DNA of 16,511 nt from the NCBI GenBank assembly GCA_002404345.1, contig DHJN01000174.1, positions 1 to 16,511 on the forward strand, given 5' to 3'. This document shows positions 7,568 through 14,896 of this stretch, one piece after another. The position numbers and the translations under genes are program-made. Position 1 is the first letter of the stretch. Every line of letters begins with the position of its first letter. The DNA comes from Actinobacteria bacterium UBA4719. GTDB taxonomy: Bacteria > Actinomycetota > Actinomycetes > Actinomycetales > Dermatophilaceae. Under the pieces are notes generated by a model. The model did no database searches. It was not told the DNA's origin and saw only the letters and a program-made list of their open reading frames with translations.

Positions 7568-9613
7568 ATGGCCCGCACGATGGCGGACCGCATTGGAACG
7601 GCGCGGCGGCAGAGCTTCGTCGGTCGCTTCGCCGAACTTGAGCTGTTCGACGCGTTGGTGGCGGGCGCGCCAGAGCAGGGCGCGGTCCTGTTCGTATATG
7701 GACCTGCCGGGATCGGGAAGACCACCTTGCTTCGACAGTTCGCCACGCGCGGTCAGGAGCTCGGTGTGACCTGCCTGCACCTGGACACTTTGGACCTGCC
7801 CCCGACCCTGGACGCCTTGACCCAACGGCTGTCAGCCGTGCTCGATGCCGAAGACGCGGCCGGGACCCGCACGATCGTCCTGCTCGACGGCTACGAGCGG
7901 CTGGGCGCCCTCGACACTGCCGTTCGGGAACAGCTGGCTCCCCGGTTGCCCGCCGATGTCGTACTCGTGCTGGCCGGTCAGCAGCCACCGTCGCCCGGTT
8001 GGCGTACCGACCCGGGGTGGGCGCCACTGCTGCACCTGGTCAGGCTGGGCAACCTCAGCCGGGCCGAGTCCGGTGCCTACCTGACCGGGCGTGGGGTGCC
8101 GAGCGACCTGCACCCATCGGCGATCGACTTCACCCACGGGCATCCCCTGGCGTTGGCACTGGTCGGCGAGGTCGTCAAGGAGAAGGGTTCCCTCCCGCCG
8201 AGCGACACCGCGGATGTGGTCCGGGTGCTGATCGACCGGCTGCTCGACGCCGTCCCAAGTCGGGCGCACCGGGCGGCGCTGGAGGCGGCTGCACAGGTCC
8301 GGGTGATCGACGAGCCGCTGCTCGCAGCCCTGATGGACACCCCGGACGCCGCGGAGATGTTCGCCTGGATGCGCGGGCTGCCGTTCGTCGACGCCGGGCC
8401 GTCCGGTCTCTCCCTGCACGATCTCGCCCGGGAGGTGCTGGCAAGCGACCTGCGGTGGCGACACGCGCAGCGCCACGCCGAGCTTCACCACCGTGCCCGC
8501 CAGTACTACCTGGACCGGCTCGATGGCGCGGACCCGGTCACCCAGGCGGTAGCCCTGCTGGATCTGATCTACCTACACCCAGACCTGCGGGAGTTCCTTC
8601 AGCCTCCCGACGAGGCCGCGCCGCTGAGGGTGGAAGCCATCCGCGCTGGTGACGAGGCTGCGGTCGCCGACCTGGTTGCCCGCCATGAGGGCGAGGAGTC
8701 GGCAGCCATCGCCCGCCGCTGGATGGCGCGGCAGCCAAGCGCCTGGTTGGTCGTCCGAGGGCCCGACGGTGACGTCCTCGGAACCGTCTGCCTGCTTGCG
8801 CTCGACGTCCTGGCGCCGGACGAACGAGAGGAGGACCCGGCCGTAGCAGCGGCTTTCACCGAGCTGGGCGAGCATTCGCCGCTGCGGCCGAACGAGACCG
8901 CCACGCTGATCCGGTACTGGCTTTCCCGAGACCACTACCAGTCGGTCTCCCCGGTGCAGAACCTGATCGCCACCCAGCTGGCACGGCACTACCTCACCAC
9001 CCCGGGACTTGCTGTGACGCTGCTGCCGTTCGCCCATCCGCAGGAGTGGGAGGCGCTCTGCGCGTACGCCGACCAGAGACGCGCACCGAGTGGAGACTTC
9101 ACCGTTGACGGCCGCCAGTTCACGACGTTCGTGCACGACTGGAGAACGGTGCCACCCGCCGCCTGGGTAGCCAAGCTGTCCCTGCAGGAGATCGGAGCCA
9201 CTCCGGTTGTGACAGCACCAACCGATGCCAGCGCCTTGCTGGTGCTCAGCGAAGATGAGTTCACGGCCGCGGTCCGTAAAGCGCTGCGTGACTACACCCG
9301 CCCCGATCGGCTCCGCGGCAATCCGTTGCTTCACTGCCGCCTGATCACTACCCGGCTGGCGAGTACGGAGCCGATGACGGAACGAGTCGGCCTGCTCCAG
9401 ACCCTGGTCAAGGACGCCGTCGAAACGCTGACGGTCGCACCCGCGGACCGGCGGTTGCATCGCGTGCTCGTCCGCGCCTACCTGTCCCCCGCGCGCAGCC
9501 TGGAGCGCGCGGCGGAGGTCCTGGAGCTGCCCTCCAGCACCTTCCGCCGGCTCCTGGGCACGGCCAGCGCCAGAGTGGCAACCGTGTTGTGGCATCAGGA
9601 ACTGGATGCCTAG
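7568..9613 (+). CDS. P-loop (STAND-like) ATPase with GNAT-like middle and HTH-like C-terminus
   Basis: This 681-residue protein is probably a signal-responsive regulator. The N-terminal nucleotide-binding domain has FVGRFAELELF (17-27), Walker A GPAGIGKTT (45-53) and a Walker B-like IVLLDGYERL (103-112), resembling the ATPase of LuxR/MalT-type STAND proteins. Residues of about 380-530 resemble a degenerate GNAT acetyltransferase: WLVVRGPDGDVLGTVCLL, then LARHYLTTPGLAVTLLPFAH and DFTVDGRQFTTFVHDWR. The C-terminal 100 residues contain SLERAAEVLELPSSTFRRLL, a helix-turn-helix-like segment, ending VLWHQEL. There is no LuxR HTH. ATG 7568 is chosen because GAGGGGAG (7554-7561) lies 6 bases upstream and FVGR then sits near the N-terminus; the frame is open to a GTG at 7370. 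Target and ligand are unknown. Confidence 0.8.
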   Translation: MARTMADRIGTARRQSFVGRFAELELFDALVAGAPEQGAVLFVYGPAGIGKTTLLRQFATRGQELGVTCLHLDTLDLPPTLDALTQRLSAVLDAEDAAGTRTIVLLDGYERLGALDTAVREQLAPRLPADVVLVLAGQQPPSPGWRTDPGWAPLLHLVRLGNLSRAESGAYLTGRGVPSDLHPSAIDFTHGHPLALALVGEVVKEKGSLPPSDTADVVRVLIDRLLDAVPSRAHRAALEAAAQVRVIDEPLLAALMDTPDAAEMFAWMRGLPFVDAGPSGLSLHDLAREVLASDLRWRHAQRHAELHHRARQYYLDRLDGADPVTQAVALLDLIYLHPDLREFLQPPDEAAPLRVEAIRAGDEAAVADLVARHEGEESAAIARRWMARQPSAWLVVRGPDGDVLGTVCLLALDVLAPDEREEDPAVAAAFTELGEHSPLRPNETATLIRYWLSRDHYQSVSPVQNLIATQLARHYLTTPGLAVTLLPFAHPQEWEALCAYADQRRAPSGDFTVDGRQFTTFVHDWRTVPPAAWVAKLSLQEIGATPVVTAPTDASALLVLSEDEFTAAVRKALRDYTRPDRLRGNPLLHCRLITTRLASTEPMTERVGLLQTLVKDAVETLTVAPADRRLHRVLVRAYLSPARSLERAAEVLELPSSTFRRLLGTASARVATVLWHQELDA

Positions 9614-9642
9614 CCCACCAGGAGATCACCCCTCATCGGCGC

Positions 9643-9918
9643 TCAGCCGGTCTGGCCACCCCGTGGCTTGGCTGTGGTGTAGGCGTCCATCGCGGCGCGG
9701 AGGTTCTTGCCCATCCGGGTAGTTTCAGAAACTTCCACCCCCAGAGCAGCCCGTAGCTCAGCTCCCCCCTCGGTGTTGGCACGGAGGGCGTTGATCAGTT
9801 CGTCTGCGAGCTCTTGTACGTGGTCCGCGAGTGCGTCATGAAGCGCACCGTAGGGCTCGGTGGCTTTCATCATTACTCCGGCCAGTACCTGCACCGGGTC
9901 GGTAAGGTTCTCAGTCAT
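9643..9918 (-). CDS. Small protein of unknown function, 91 residues
   Basis: I do not recognise this protein. It starts MTENLTDPVQVLAGVMMKAT and appears largely helical, with a heptad-like segment ALADHVQELADELINALRAN. The C-terminal part (TTRMGKNLRAAMDAYTTAKP) is basic. There is no signal peptide or membrane segment and no cysteine. ATG 9918 is favoured over 9924 because GAAGG then lies 6 bases upstream of the start, whereas it directly abuts the earlier ATG. It is convergent with the ATPase gene, with 29 bases between their stops. The composition would suit a small DNA-associated or oligomerising protein, but that is a guess. Confidence 0.6.
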   Translation of the reverse strand: MTENLTDPVQVLAGVMMKATEPYGALHDALADHVQELADELINALRANTEGGAELRAALGVEVSETTRMGKNLRAAMDAYTTAKPRGGQTG

Positions 9919-10174
9919 CGTCATCCTTCGGTGTTGGTTGTCTCGGATCATAGGGCGTCCAGGTGAGTCACGACCCCGCCACCTCCCCGCGCAGGGCCAG
10001 GTCGGTAAGGTCTGCCCAGAGTTGCCGCCCTTCGCGGCCAACCTCCGTCGACGACGAACACGCTGCCGCCGAAGTCGGATGCCAGGGCGGTTTCGCTGGC
10101 CGGCTGCGTGATGGCAACACGTACTCATACGGTTGGGCACCTCGAGGCCGCGGCGCGGGCGGCCCACACCTGTT

Positions 10175-10205
10175 GGCCCCCGCTGCGATTCTTACAGCGG
10201 GGGCC
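10175..10205. terminator. Perfect 11-bp GC-rich hairpin
   Basis: GGCCCCCGCTG (10175-10185) and CAGCGGGGGCC (10195-10205) form a perfect stem with a 9-nt AT-rich loop. No T-tract follows on either strand, which is common for actinobacterial terminators. Confidence 0.5.
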
Positions 10206-10316
10206 GGTCGGACACTGGGTTGGGGGGCGTGCCGACAAATAGACTTTAGGAGTGAGACCTTTGAATTTCCTTGGACGATCTACGCTCCCGTGGCCGGATC
10301 TGGCGCTGTCGGTGAG

Positions 10317-10366
10317 GGACCAACAGCCACATCAGCTCAGCTCGGGCTGATGTGGCTGCTTGGTCC
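10317..10366. repeat. 50-nt near-perfect palindrome
   Basis: The left arm is 10317-10336 (beginning GGACCAACAGCC) and the right arm is 10346-10366 (ending GGCTGCTTGGTCC). They pair over 20 bp with a single extra base (G or C) bulged, around a 9-nt loop. The loop also begins with CAGCTC, so the centre can slip. There is no T-tract. It may be a bidirectional terminator, a structured RNA or a remnant of a mobile-element end. Confidence 0.8.
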
Positions 10367-10411
10367 TGCCGGGTGTCGAACCGCTAGCTCTTGGGGCGAC
10401 ACCAGGTGGGC

Positions 10412-10444
10412 GGACCCGGCGGTAAGGGGAATGCCGCCGGGCCC
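10412..10444 (-). terminator. GC-rich hairpin just after the domain pseudogene
   Basis: GGACCCGGCGG (10412-10422) pairs with CCGCCGGGCCC (10434-10444) through 11 positions with one mismatch and an 11-nt loop. It lies 6 bases beyond the stop codon of the minus-strand pseudogene, so it likely was that gene's terminator. Confidence 0.55.
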
Positions 10445-10449
10445 GCGGT

Positions 10450-10764
10450 CTACTTCAGGCCGACGTAGGCGTCGATGTCGACCTTGTTGCCGGCCGAGGC
10501 CGGGTTCCGTGTGCTGAGAACCGTCACCTTGATGGTGTGCGGGTTGGCGCTTCCCAGGTTGGTCGCCTACCACACGAGGGTGGCCGGTTGCAGCGTCGGG
10601 GAGTACAGGTCGACGGTCTGGGCAGGACCGCCGTCCACCGAGACACTGGCCATTCCGCGGTCCGGGCCGGTGGTCGAAACCCACGCGACCGTGGATCCTG
10701 ACAGTCCGGTGCTGTTCTGTGCGAAGGCGCCAGTTGTGCTCGACTCGTGGACCGAGCCGTTATA
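10450..10764 (-). pseudogene. C-terminal Ig-like domain of a secreted protein, with an internal stop
   Basis: Read on the minus strand from 10764, the sequence gives YNGSVHESSTTGAFAQNSTG, then SGSTVAWVSTTGPDRGMASV, SVDGGPAQTVDLYS and PTLQPATLVW. A TAG stop at 10567-10569 follows, and then ATNLGSANPHTIKVTVLSTR and NKVDIDAYVGLK, ending at a normal stop (10450-10452). The frame is the same on both sides of the TAG. The pattern 'GS.VAWV...GPDRG.A.V.VDG...TVDLYS' with a final 'VDIDA' is a familiar C-terminal module of exported actinobacterial enzymes and adhesins. No N-terminal portion is present upstream. It is therefore a 5'-truncated remnant with a nonsense change, not a frameshift. The former catalytic part cannot be inferred. 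Confidence 0.75.
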
Positions 10765-11091
10765 GGCGCCGGAGAGGTTTGCCCGGAGAGGCCGTATTCC
10801 CCTCCGAGGCAGGGCTGTGGATAACCGGACGGGGACGGAAACCCGCGACGCCGGCGAAACCCGTTGCCCCCATACAGAACCCTGCCCTGCGCGACCAACT
10901 CATGAGACCCCACTGGCCGGGTCATGGCTGCATTGGTGACACGAAGCCATGGAACCCAGAAAGGCAGCCGGATGTCAGCGGTAGCTGTCTCCGTCCTCCA
11001 CGACCGGTTGAAGGCGCTGCCCGACGAAGAACCCTGCGACAGGATGCAGACTCAGGCCGATCATGTTGCCAAGGCCCTGACCAGAAACCTG
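10765..11091. other. Non-coding stretch between two pseudogenes
   Basis: No gene is recognisable. The frame of the tadB fragment stays open to 10975 but reads unlike TadB after about 11092. One exact DnaA-box-like 9-mer (TGTGGATAA, 10816-10824) occurs alone. Confidence 0.45.
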
Positions 11092-11376
11092 CCGGGACGA
11101 CAACATCGCCAGGATGATCCACGGTGCAGCCACTGCCAGCCTGGCCGCGTTGATCGTCCAGCCCTGTCGGGTCTCCAGCTCAGCACGGGTTTGGGCGTCC
11201 TCACGCAGAAACGCTGACAGCGTGCGCAGCAGTCGGCCCAGGTCGCTGTCCCCGACTTCGCGGGCGATACGCAGGGACTCGATCAAACGATCGGCAATAG
11301 GGTCGCTGAGCCCTTCCTTGAGGCGATCCAGGCACTCCTGGAACCTGCCGGTGGACCGGTAGTCCTCGGCGAACGC
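11092..11376 (-). pseudogene. tadB: Internal fragment of TadB (Flp/Tad pilus assembly, T2SS F family)
   Basis: On the minus strand the sequence reads EDYRSTGRFQECLDRLKEGL, then SDPIADRLIESLRIAREVGD, LGRLLRTLSAFLREDAQTRA and ELETRQGWTINAARLAVAAP, ending WIILAMLSSR. This is the cytoplasmic part and start of the next membrane segment of actinobacterial TadB, the inner-membrane platform protein of the Tad pilus. Only about 95 of roughly 280-320 residues remain. The N-terminal membrane segments are replaced by the tail of a LuxR-type regulator, and the C-terminus is replaced by unrelated sequence ending at 10975. No other tad genes are in the window. The neighbouring two-component genes may once have controlled a tad cluster; that is inference. 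Confidence 0.8.
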
Positions 11377-11890
11377 CGTGACGACCGAGTGGACGTTTGA
11401 GCTTGTACAGGATGCTCTGGATGTGAGGTACGGACGGTGTTCGGCGAGATGTGCAACAGCGCACCAAGCCACGCAGAGACCATGACTGGAGTCAAAGAGC
11501 CCCGGGCAGGTGGGTCTCGCCGTGTGCCGCTCCCCGGACCGCAATGAGAAGCGCCTCGATGGCACCCTGCTTGGCCACCCAGCCCCGGACTCCCATCTGC
11601 ACTGCCTCGCTGACCCGGTCATCGGCCCCACCTGTAACGACCACGATCCCGAGGTCGGGCCATCGGTCGAGCAACTGGCGCCCGAGCGCCAACCCGTCCT
11701 CACCAGCGAGGGCCATGTCAAGGGCTACGACGTCAATCTCGTGGTGCGAGAACAGTTCCAGGGCCTCCACGGATGACCCAGCGGTACCGACGACCTCGAG
11801 GTCAGGCTCATCGGAGAGTCGGTGGGCCAAGGCTTCGGCAAAGACGCACTGGTCATCTATCACTGCAATGCGGATGCGCTTCTGTTTCAT
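11370..11890 (-). pseudogene. LuxR-family response regulator, frameshifted
   Basis: From ATG 11890 the receiver domain is complete: acidic IDDQ (11-14), phospho-acceptor D58 in VVALDMALAGEDG, VVVTGG and K107 in GWVAKQG. The frame then stops at 11492 after GETHLPGAL. Continuing in other frames gives LTPVMV, then GALLHISPNTVRT, then HIQSILYKL and finally VHSVVTAFA. These are the end of the linker and the recognition half of a LuxR HTH. One base is missing after PGAL, one is extra after TVRT and one is extra after YKL. The first half of the HTH is also missing. The tail continues in frame into the tadB fragment. An isolated 132-residue receiver could still be made, but it would lack DNA binding. 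Confidence 0.8.
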
Positions 11891-11975
11891 CCCGAAAGCC
11901 TCGCGGCTGCGACGCCGCGACGTAGCCATCAGAGGCAGGAGCAGTCTCTACGTCAGGTGCACGAGACCGCGCGCG

Positions 11976-12626
11976 TCAACGCAGGTGGACAGGCCAGGTC
12001 TCCTCTGAGGCGTGGGCAGTCATCATCGCGGCCGCCTGCAGACGCGAGTGCACGCTGAGCTTGGTGAGCAGGTTCTGCACGTGCGTGCGGACCGTACACC
12101 GTTACACACCAAGTCGATCGGCCATCTGTTGGGTACTCAACCCATCCATGATGCAGCGCATCACTTCCCATTCGCGCTCGGTCAGGAACTTCAGCACCCA
12201 CAGTGGGTCATCGTTCTGAGGGTGAGGTCGCAGTGCGTCCTGCAGAATGAACGGATCCACCGCAAGGTGTCCCTGATGTGCCAACTCCAACATCTCGATG
12301 ATGACCCCGACGGACTTCTCCTTGCCGACATAGCCCTCGGCGCCATTGGCAATGGCGTCCGCCACCAGACCCCTGCTGATTGTGCCTGACAGGATCACCA
12401 CCTTGGTGTCGGGGCTCACCTCATGGATCCGACCGATGGCGCCGAGGCCGTTGCCGTCAGGAAAGTTCACGTCGAGCAGGCACACATCCGGCTGGTGTTC
12501 GCGGGCAGCTTCCACCGCCTCATCGGGATCGAGGGCTGTCGCGACTACCGCGTGCCCGTTGTAGGTCAGGGCCATGCTCAGTGCGTCGAGCAGCAGTCTG
12601 TGGTCGTCACAGACCAGTAGCCTCAC
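11976..12626 (-). pseudogene. LuxR-family response regulator with a nonsense codon in the HTH
   Basis: The GTG start at 12626 overlaps the kinase stop (GTGA). The receiver is complete: CDDHR (6-10), phospho-acceptor D52 in LLDVNFPDGNG, and K102 in GYVGKEK. The LuxR HTH starts LTEREWEVMRCIMDGLSTQQ and continues MADRLGV. A TAA at 12102-12104 interrupts it. The frame then continues without shift as RCTVRTHVQNLLTKLSVHSR, LQAAAMM and onward to a TGA at 11976-11978. A full product would be 216 residues, the normal family length, and Ser (TCA) is the likely original codon. As it stands a 174-residue protein without the DNA-recognition helix would be made. A single sequencing error would also explain it, but neighbouring lesions make decay likelier. 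Confidence 0.85.
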
Positions 12627-13267
12627 GACGCCGCCGCCTTGGATCCCAGGTCTGGCAGCACGATGCGCGCCGTCATGCCGCGAGCGTTACCTGGCTCGAG
12701 CTCGAAGCCGCCACCGCAGGCAGAGACGAGGGCGCGGGTAATCGTCAGCCCGAGCGAGTTGTGAATGGGCACGTACCCAAGCCCGGGGCCGTCGTCGATG
12801 ACCTGGATGGTGATCTCGTGGACCTTGGCAGTCACGTCAACAGTGACCTGCCCGCCTGGGCCGGACGCTCGCACCGCGTTGTCCAACACGCAGCTAATTG
12901 CACGGCCGAGCGCCACCGGAGCGGTGACCGCCATGGCACGGTCAGGGCCGATGAACTCAATCTCGCAGTCGGCTGTGGGCAACGCCCGAAGCACGCAGCG
13001 CGATGCCAGGTTGACGACGTCGACGTTTATAGGGCGGTCATCGGCGGTGTCACCGATGACTCCCTCGACCATGTCGGACAACCATTGGGCCTGGTTGAGG
13101 ATCCCGTCCAAGCGGCGTAAAACTTCACCACCGTGCGCCCCCGCCAGTAGCAGGATGGCCGCCAATGGCTGGCGCAGGTCGTGACATAGCGCTCGTACCG
13201 TGTCGACGTTCGGGGGGATCGCCGGCAGTACAGTTGGGATCGCCTCATGCAGAGGTGTGGATTTCAT
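12623..13267 (-). CDS. Short cytoplasmic sensor histidine kinase
   Basis: This 214-residue protein appears intact. It has a HisKA-like H-box VRALCHDLRQPLAAIL with the phospho-accepting H29, then a HATPase domain: N-box VLDNAVRAS (N130), G1 box DDGPGLG (158-164) and a G2-like NSLGLTITRAL (170-180). There is no membrane segment or separate sensor domain, only about 20 residues before the H-box, so input must come from a partner or from the cytoplasm. ATG 13267 has GAAGGA about 6 bases upstream; an in-frame start at 13285 is less likely. It overlaps the next response regulator by 4 bases, making them a cognate pair. Since that regulator has a nonsense codon, the kinase may have lost its output. 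Confidence 0.85.
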   Translation of the reverse strand: MKSTPLHEAIPTVLPAIPPNVDTVRALCHDLRQPLAAILLLAGAHGGEVLRRLDGILNQAQWLSDMVEGVIGDTADDRPINVDVVNLASRCVLRALPTADCEIEFIGPDRAMAVTAPVALGRAISCVLDNAVRASGPGGQVTVDVTAKVHEITIQVIDDGPGLGYVPIHNSLGLTITRALVSACGGGFELEPGNARGMTARIVLPDLGSKAAAS

Positions 13268-13358
13268 GGACTGTCCTTCGCCCAAATGTCAACGTGGGTA
13301 AGACCCAAACTCAGGAGAGGACGCTCAAACCCCGGAACTGAGACATGGTGTGACAAAC

Positions 13359-13399
13359 TGACCAGATCTTTACCAAACCCCTACCAAATCTTGACCTGA
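13359..13399. promoter_or_regulatory. Four 8-bp direct repeats at exact 11-bp period, upstream of the kinase
   Basis: TGACCAGA (13359), TTACCAAA (13370), CTACCAAA (13381) and TGACCTGA (13392) each start 11 bases after the previous one, with ACC at the same offset. The array lies 92-132 bp upstream of the kinase start. Helically phased direct repeats are typical of response-regulator operators. Autoregulation by the adjacent LuxR-type regulators is the obvious inference. Confidence 0.55.
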
Positions 13400-13491
13400 T
13401 TGGCAACTGTAACACCCCGCAACAGTCCGAACAATGCTCATCCGTGAGGAGTCCTAAATCGCCCTTTCGGGCAGCCCGTCCGGGCAAAAAA

Positions 13492-13501
13492 TGGGGTGTG
13501 G
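13492..13501. repeat. Left target-site duplication of the IS256-type element
   Basis: TGGGGTGTGG recurs exactly at 14703-14712 on the other side of the element. IS256-family elements usually duplicate 8-9 bp. The exact border is uncertain by 1-2 bases, because the terminal base of the inverted repeat is also G. Confidence 0.75.
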
Positions 13502-13524
13502 GTGAGTCCCTTGAGGTGGTGTAA
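13501..13524. repeat. Left inverted repeat of the IS256-type element
   Basis: This 24-base end contains GTCCC, GA and GTGGTGTAA in the same order as the reverse complement of 14678-14702. Mismatches and one missing base separate the two ends. Confidence 0.75.
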
Positions 13525-13631
13525 ATCGGGTTCCTCAGTTCGGTGACGGTGTGTCGGTCACGGGCATGAAGGAACCACCGCGTGAGGCTTTGTGAGTACC
13601 GACAAAAGAACTCACGAAAGGACTTCACGCG

Positions 13632-14633
13632 ATGGCCCTGGACAAGTCTGCCCTGCTCGAGCTGACCGAGGTGATGGAGGCCTACGTCCACGGCGTCTCG
13701 ACCCGCAAGGTCGACGACCTGGTGGCCGCGTTGGGCGCCGAGTCGGGGATCTCCAAGAGCGAGGTCTCACGGATCTGCGCCGAGCTGGACACCGACGTGG
13801 CCGCGTTCAACACCCGCGACCTGGGCCAGCAGTCGTACCCATATGTCTTCCTGGACGCGACGTACTGCAAGGCCAGGGTTGGCGGCGACAAGGGCGGCAA
13901 GGGCGCCCGGGTGGTCTCCCAGGCCGTGGTCATCGCCACCGGCGTGTCCGCTGACGGGCGCCGTGAGGTGCTGGGGTGCGCGGTCGGGACTCCGAAACAC
14001 AGGACTTCTGGACCGATTTCCTGCGGACCCTACGCGACCGCGGACTGGGCGGGACCCAGCTGGTGATCTCCGACCACCACCGCGGCTTGATGAACGCCAT
14101 CGAGGCCACCATGGCCGGCGCTGCATGGCAGAGATGTCGAGTTCACTTTATTCGCAACGTTTTAGCACGCGTCCCCAAAGGCCAGGCCGACATGGTCGCC
14201 GCCGCGATACGCACCATCTTCGCCCAGCCCACCGGCCCCATGGTCCGCGACCAGGTCGAGACCGTCGCGCTGATGCTGCAGCCTCAGCTACCAGCAGTAG
14301 CAACCATGCTGCGCGATGCGAAAGAGGAGATCACCGCGTTTGCGGACTTCCCCGAAGCCCACTGGCGCAAGGTGTGGAGCACAAACCCGCTATCTGTTGA
14401 ACAACGAGGTCAAACGCCGAACCGACGTCGTGGGGATCTTCCCCAACCCGGCAGCCCTACTGCGCCTGGCCACTTGCGTGCTGATCGAGACCCATGACGA
14501 GTGGCAGGTCGCCGAACGCCGCTACCTATCCGAGGAATCCATGGCCCAACTCACCCCACCCGCCCCGACCGCAATCACCGCGACCAACACCAAACCGGAG
14601 GTGATCGACACCGACACGATCCGCACGGCATAG
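13632..14633 (+). pseudogene. IS256-family transposase, deleted and frameshifted
   Basis: The reading starts MALDKSALLEL and jumps directly to TEVMEAYVHGVSTRKVDDL. In related actinobacterial transposases about 85-90 residues lie between these points. The first catalytic Asp (YVFLDATYCKA) is present. A one-base loss near 13989 shifts the frame after GCAVG; in the next frame the protein continues DSETQDFW, LVISDHHRG (second Asp), AAWQRCRVHFIRNVLARVPK and HWRKVWSTNPL. A second shift near 14396 follows NPL, where the family normally has Glu-Arg. It resumes LNNEVKRRTDVVGIFPNPAA and ends after AERRYLSEESMAQL. The start has GAAAGGA upstream. No functional enzyme is possible without at least two repairs plus the missing segment. 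Confidence 0.9.
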
Positions 14634-14677
14634 TTCAACCAAGGTTGCACAAACCGCAGAGCATCACGCGGAACGAG

Positions 14678-14702
14678 TTACACCACATCGCGGGACTTCA
14701 TC
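14678..14702. repeat. Right inverted repeat of the IS256-type element
   Basis: The sequence TTACACCACATCGCGGGACT followed by TCATC is the imperfect reverse complement of the left end at 13501-13524. Confidence 0.75.
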
Positions 14703-14712
14703 TGGGGTGTGG
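14703..14712. repeat. Right target-site duplication of the IS256-type element
   Basis: TGGGGTGTGG is identical to 13492-13501. Its preservation shows that the element transposed here and that the flanks have not been rearranged since. Confidence 0.75.
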
Positions 14713-14896
14713 TCGCCCTCAGGCGTCGTTGATCTATGGTCCGTTGAGGTCGTGGACATGTCGACGCTGGAAACTGCGCCAATGGGCGTCGCTGCGAATT
14801 CCAGCCGGATATGACTCGGTAAGCCCCCAGGTCAGCGTCACGAGGGTGGCGACCAGGACGGCAGGGACGGGGAGCGTCGATCAGGGCAAGAAACCC

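Larger units (their letters stand above)
9919..10449. other. Long non-coding stretch with three hairpins
   Basis: No convincing gene is seen in these 530 bases. The part from 9940 to 10130 has open frames on both strands without recognisable motifs. From 10175 onward the sequence is dominated by three separate inverted repeats, listed individually. Confidence 0.5.
13502..14702 (+). mobile_element. Defective IS256-family insertion sequence
   Basis: A 1.2-kb element is bounded by imperfect inverted repeats of about 25 bp and by a 10-bp direct duplication. It carries one transposase gene in the plus orientation, which has an internal deletion and two frameshifts. It is inserted upstream of the histidine kinase, about 235 bp from its start codon. 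The ends remain recognisable, so it could be mobilised by an intact relative elsewhere in the genome. Confidence 0.88.

Noticed and set aside
9963..10517. 184-codon plus-strand open frame
   Set aside because: It covers the hairpin cluster and the 3' end of the domain pseudogene, has no motif and no ribosome site, and is Arg/Gly/Ala-biased like a random GC-rich frame.
10816..10824. Exact DnaA-box 9-mer TGTGGATAA, possible replication origin
   Set aside because: It is a single isolated copy with no cluster, AT-rich unwinding region or dnaA/dnaN genes nearby.
13469..13491. GC hairpin followed by AAAAAA before the IS256 element, possible terminator
   Set aside because: On the plus strand the stem is followed by A's, not T's; on the minus strand the T's precede the stem. 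Neither orientation gives an intrinsic terminator.
14713..14896. Minus-strand peptide with a membrane-like stretch (VPAVLVATLVTLTWGL)
   Set aside because: It is short, bounded by a stop, without a start or ribosome site, and matches no family I can name.
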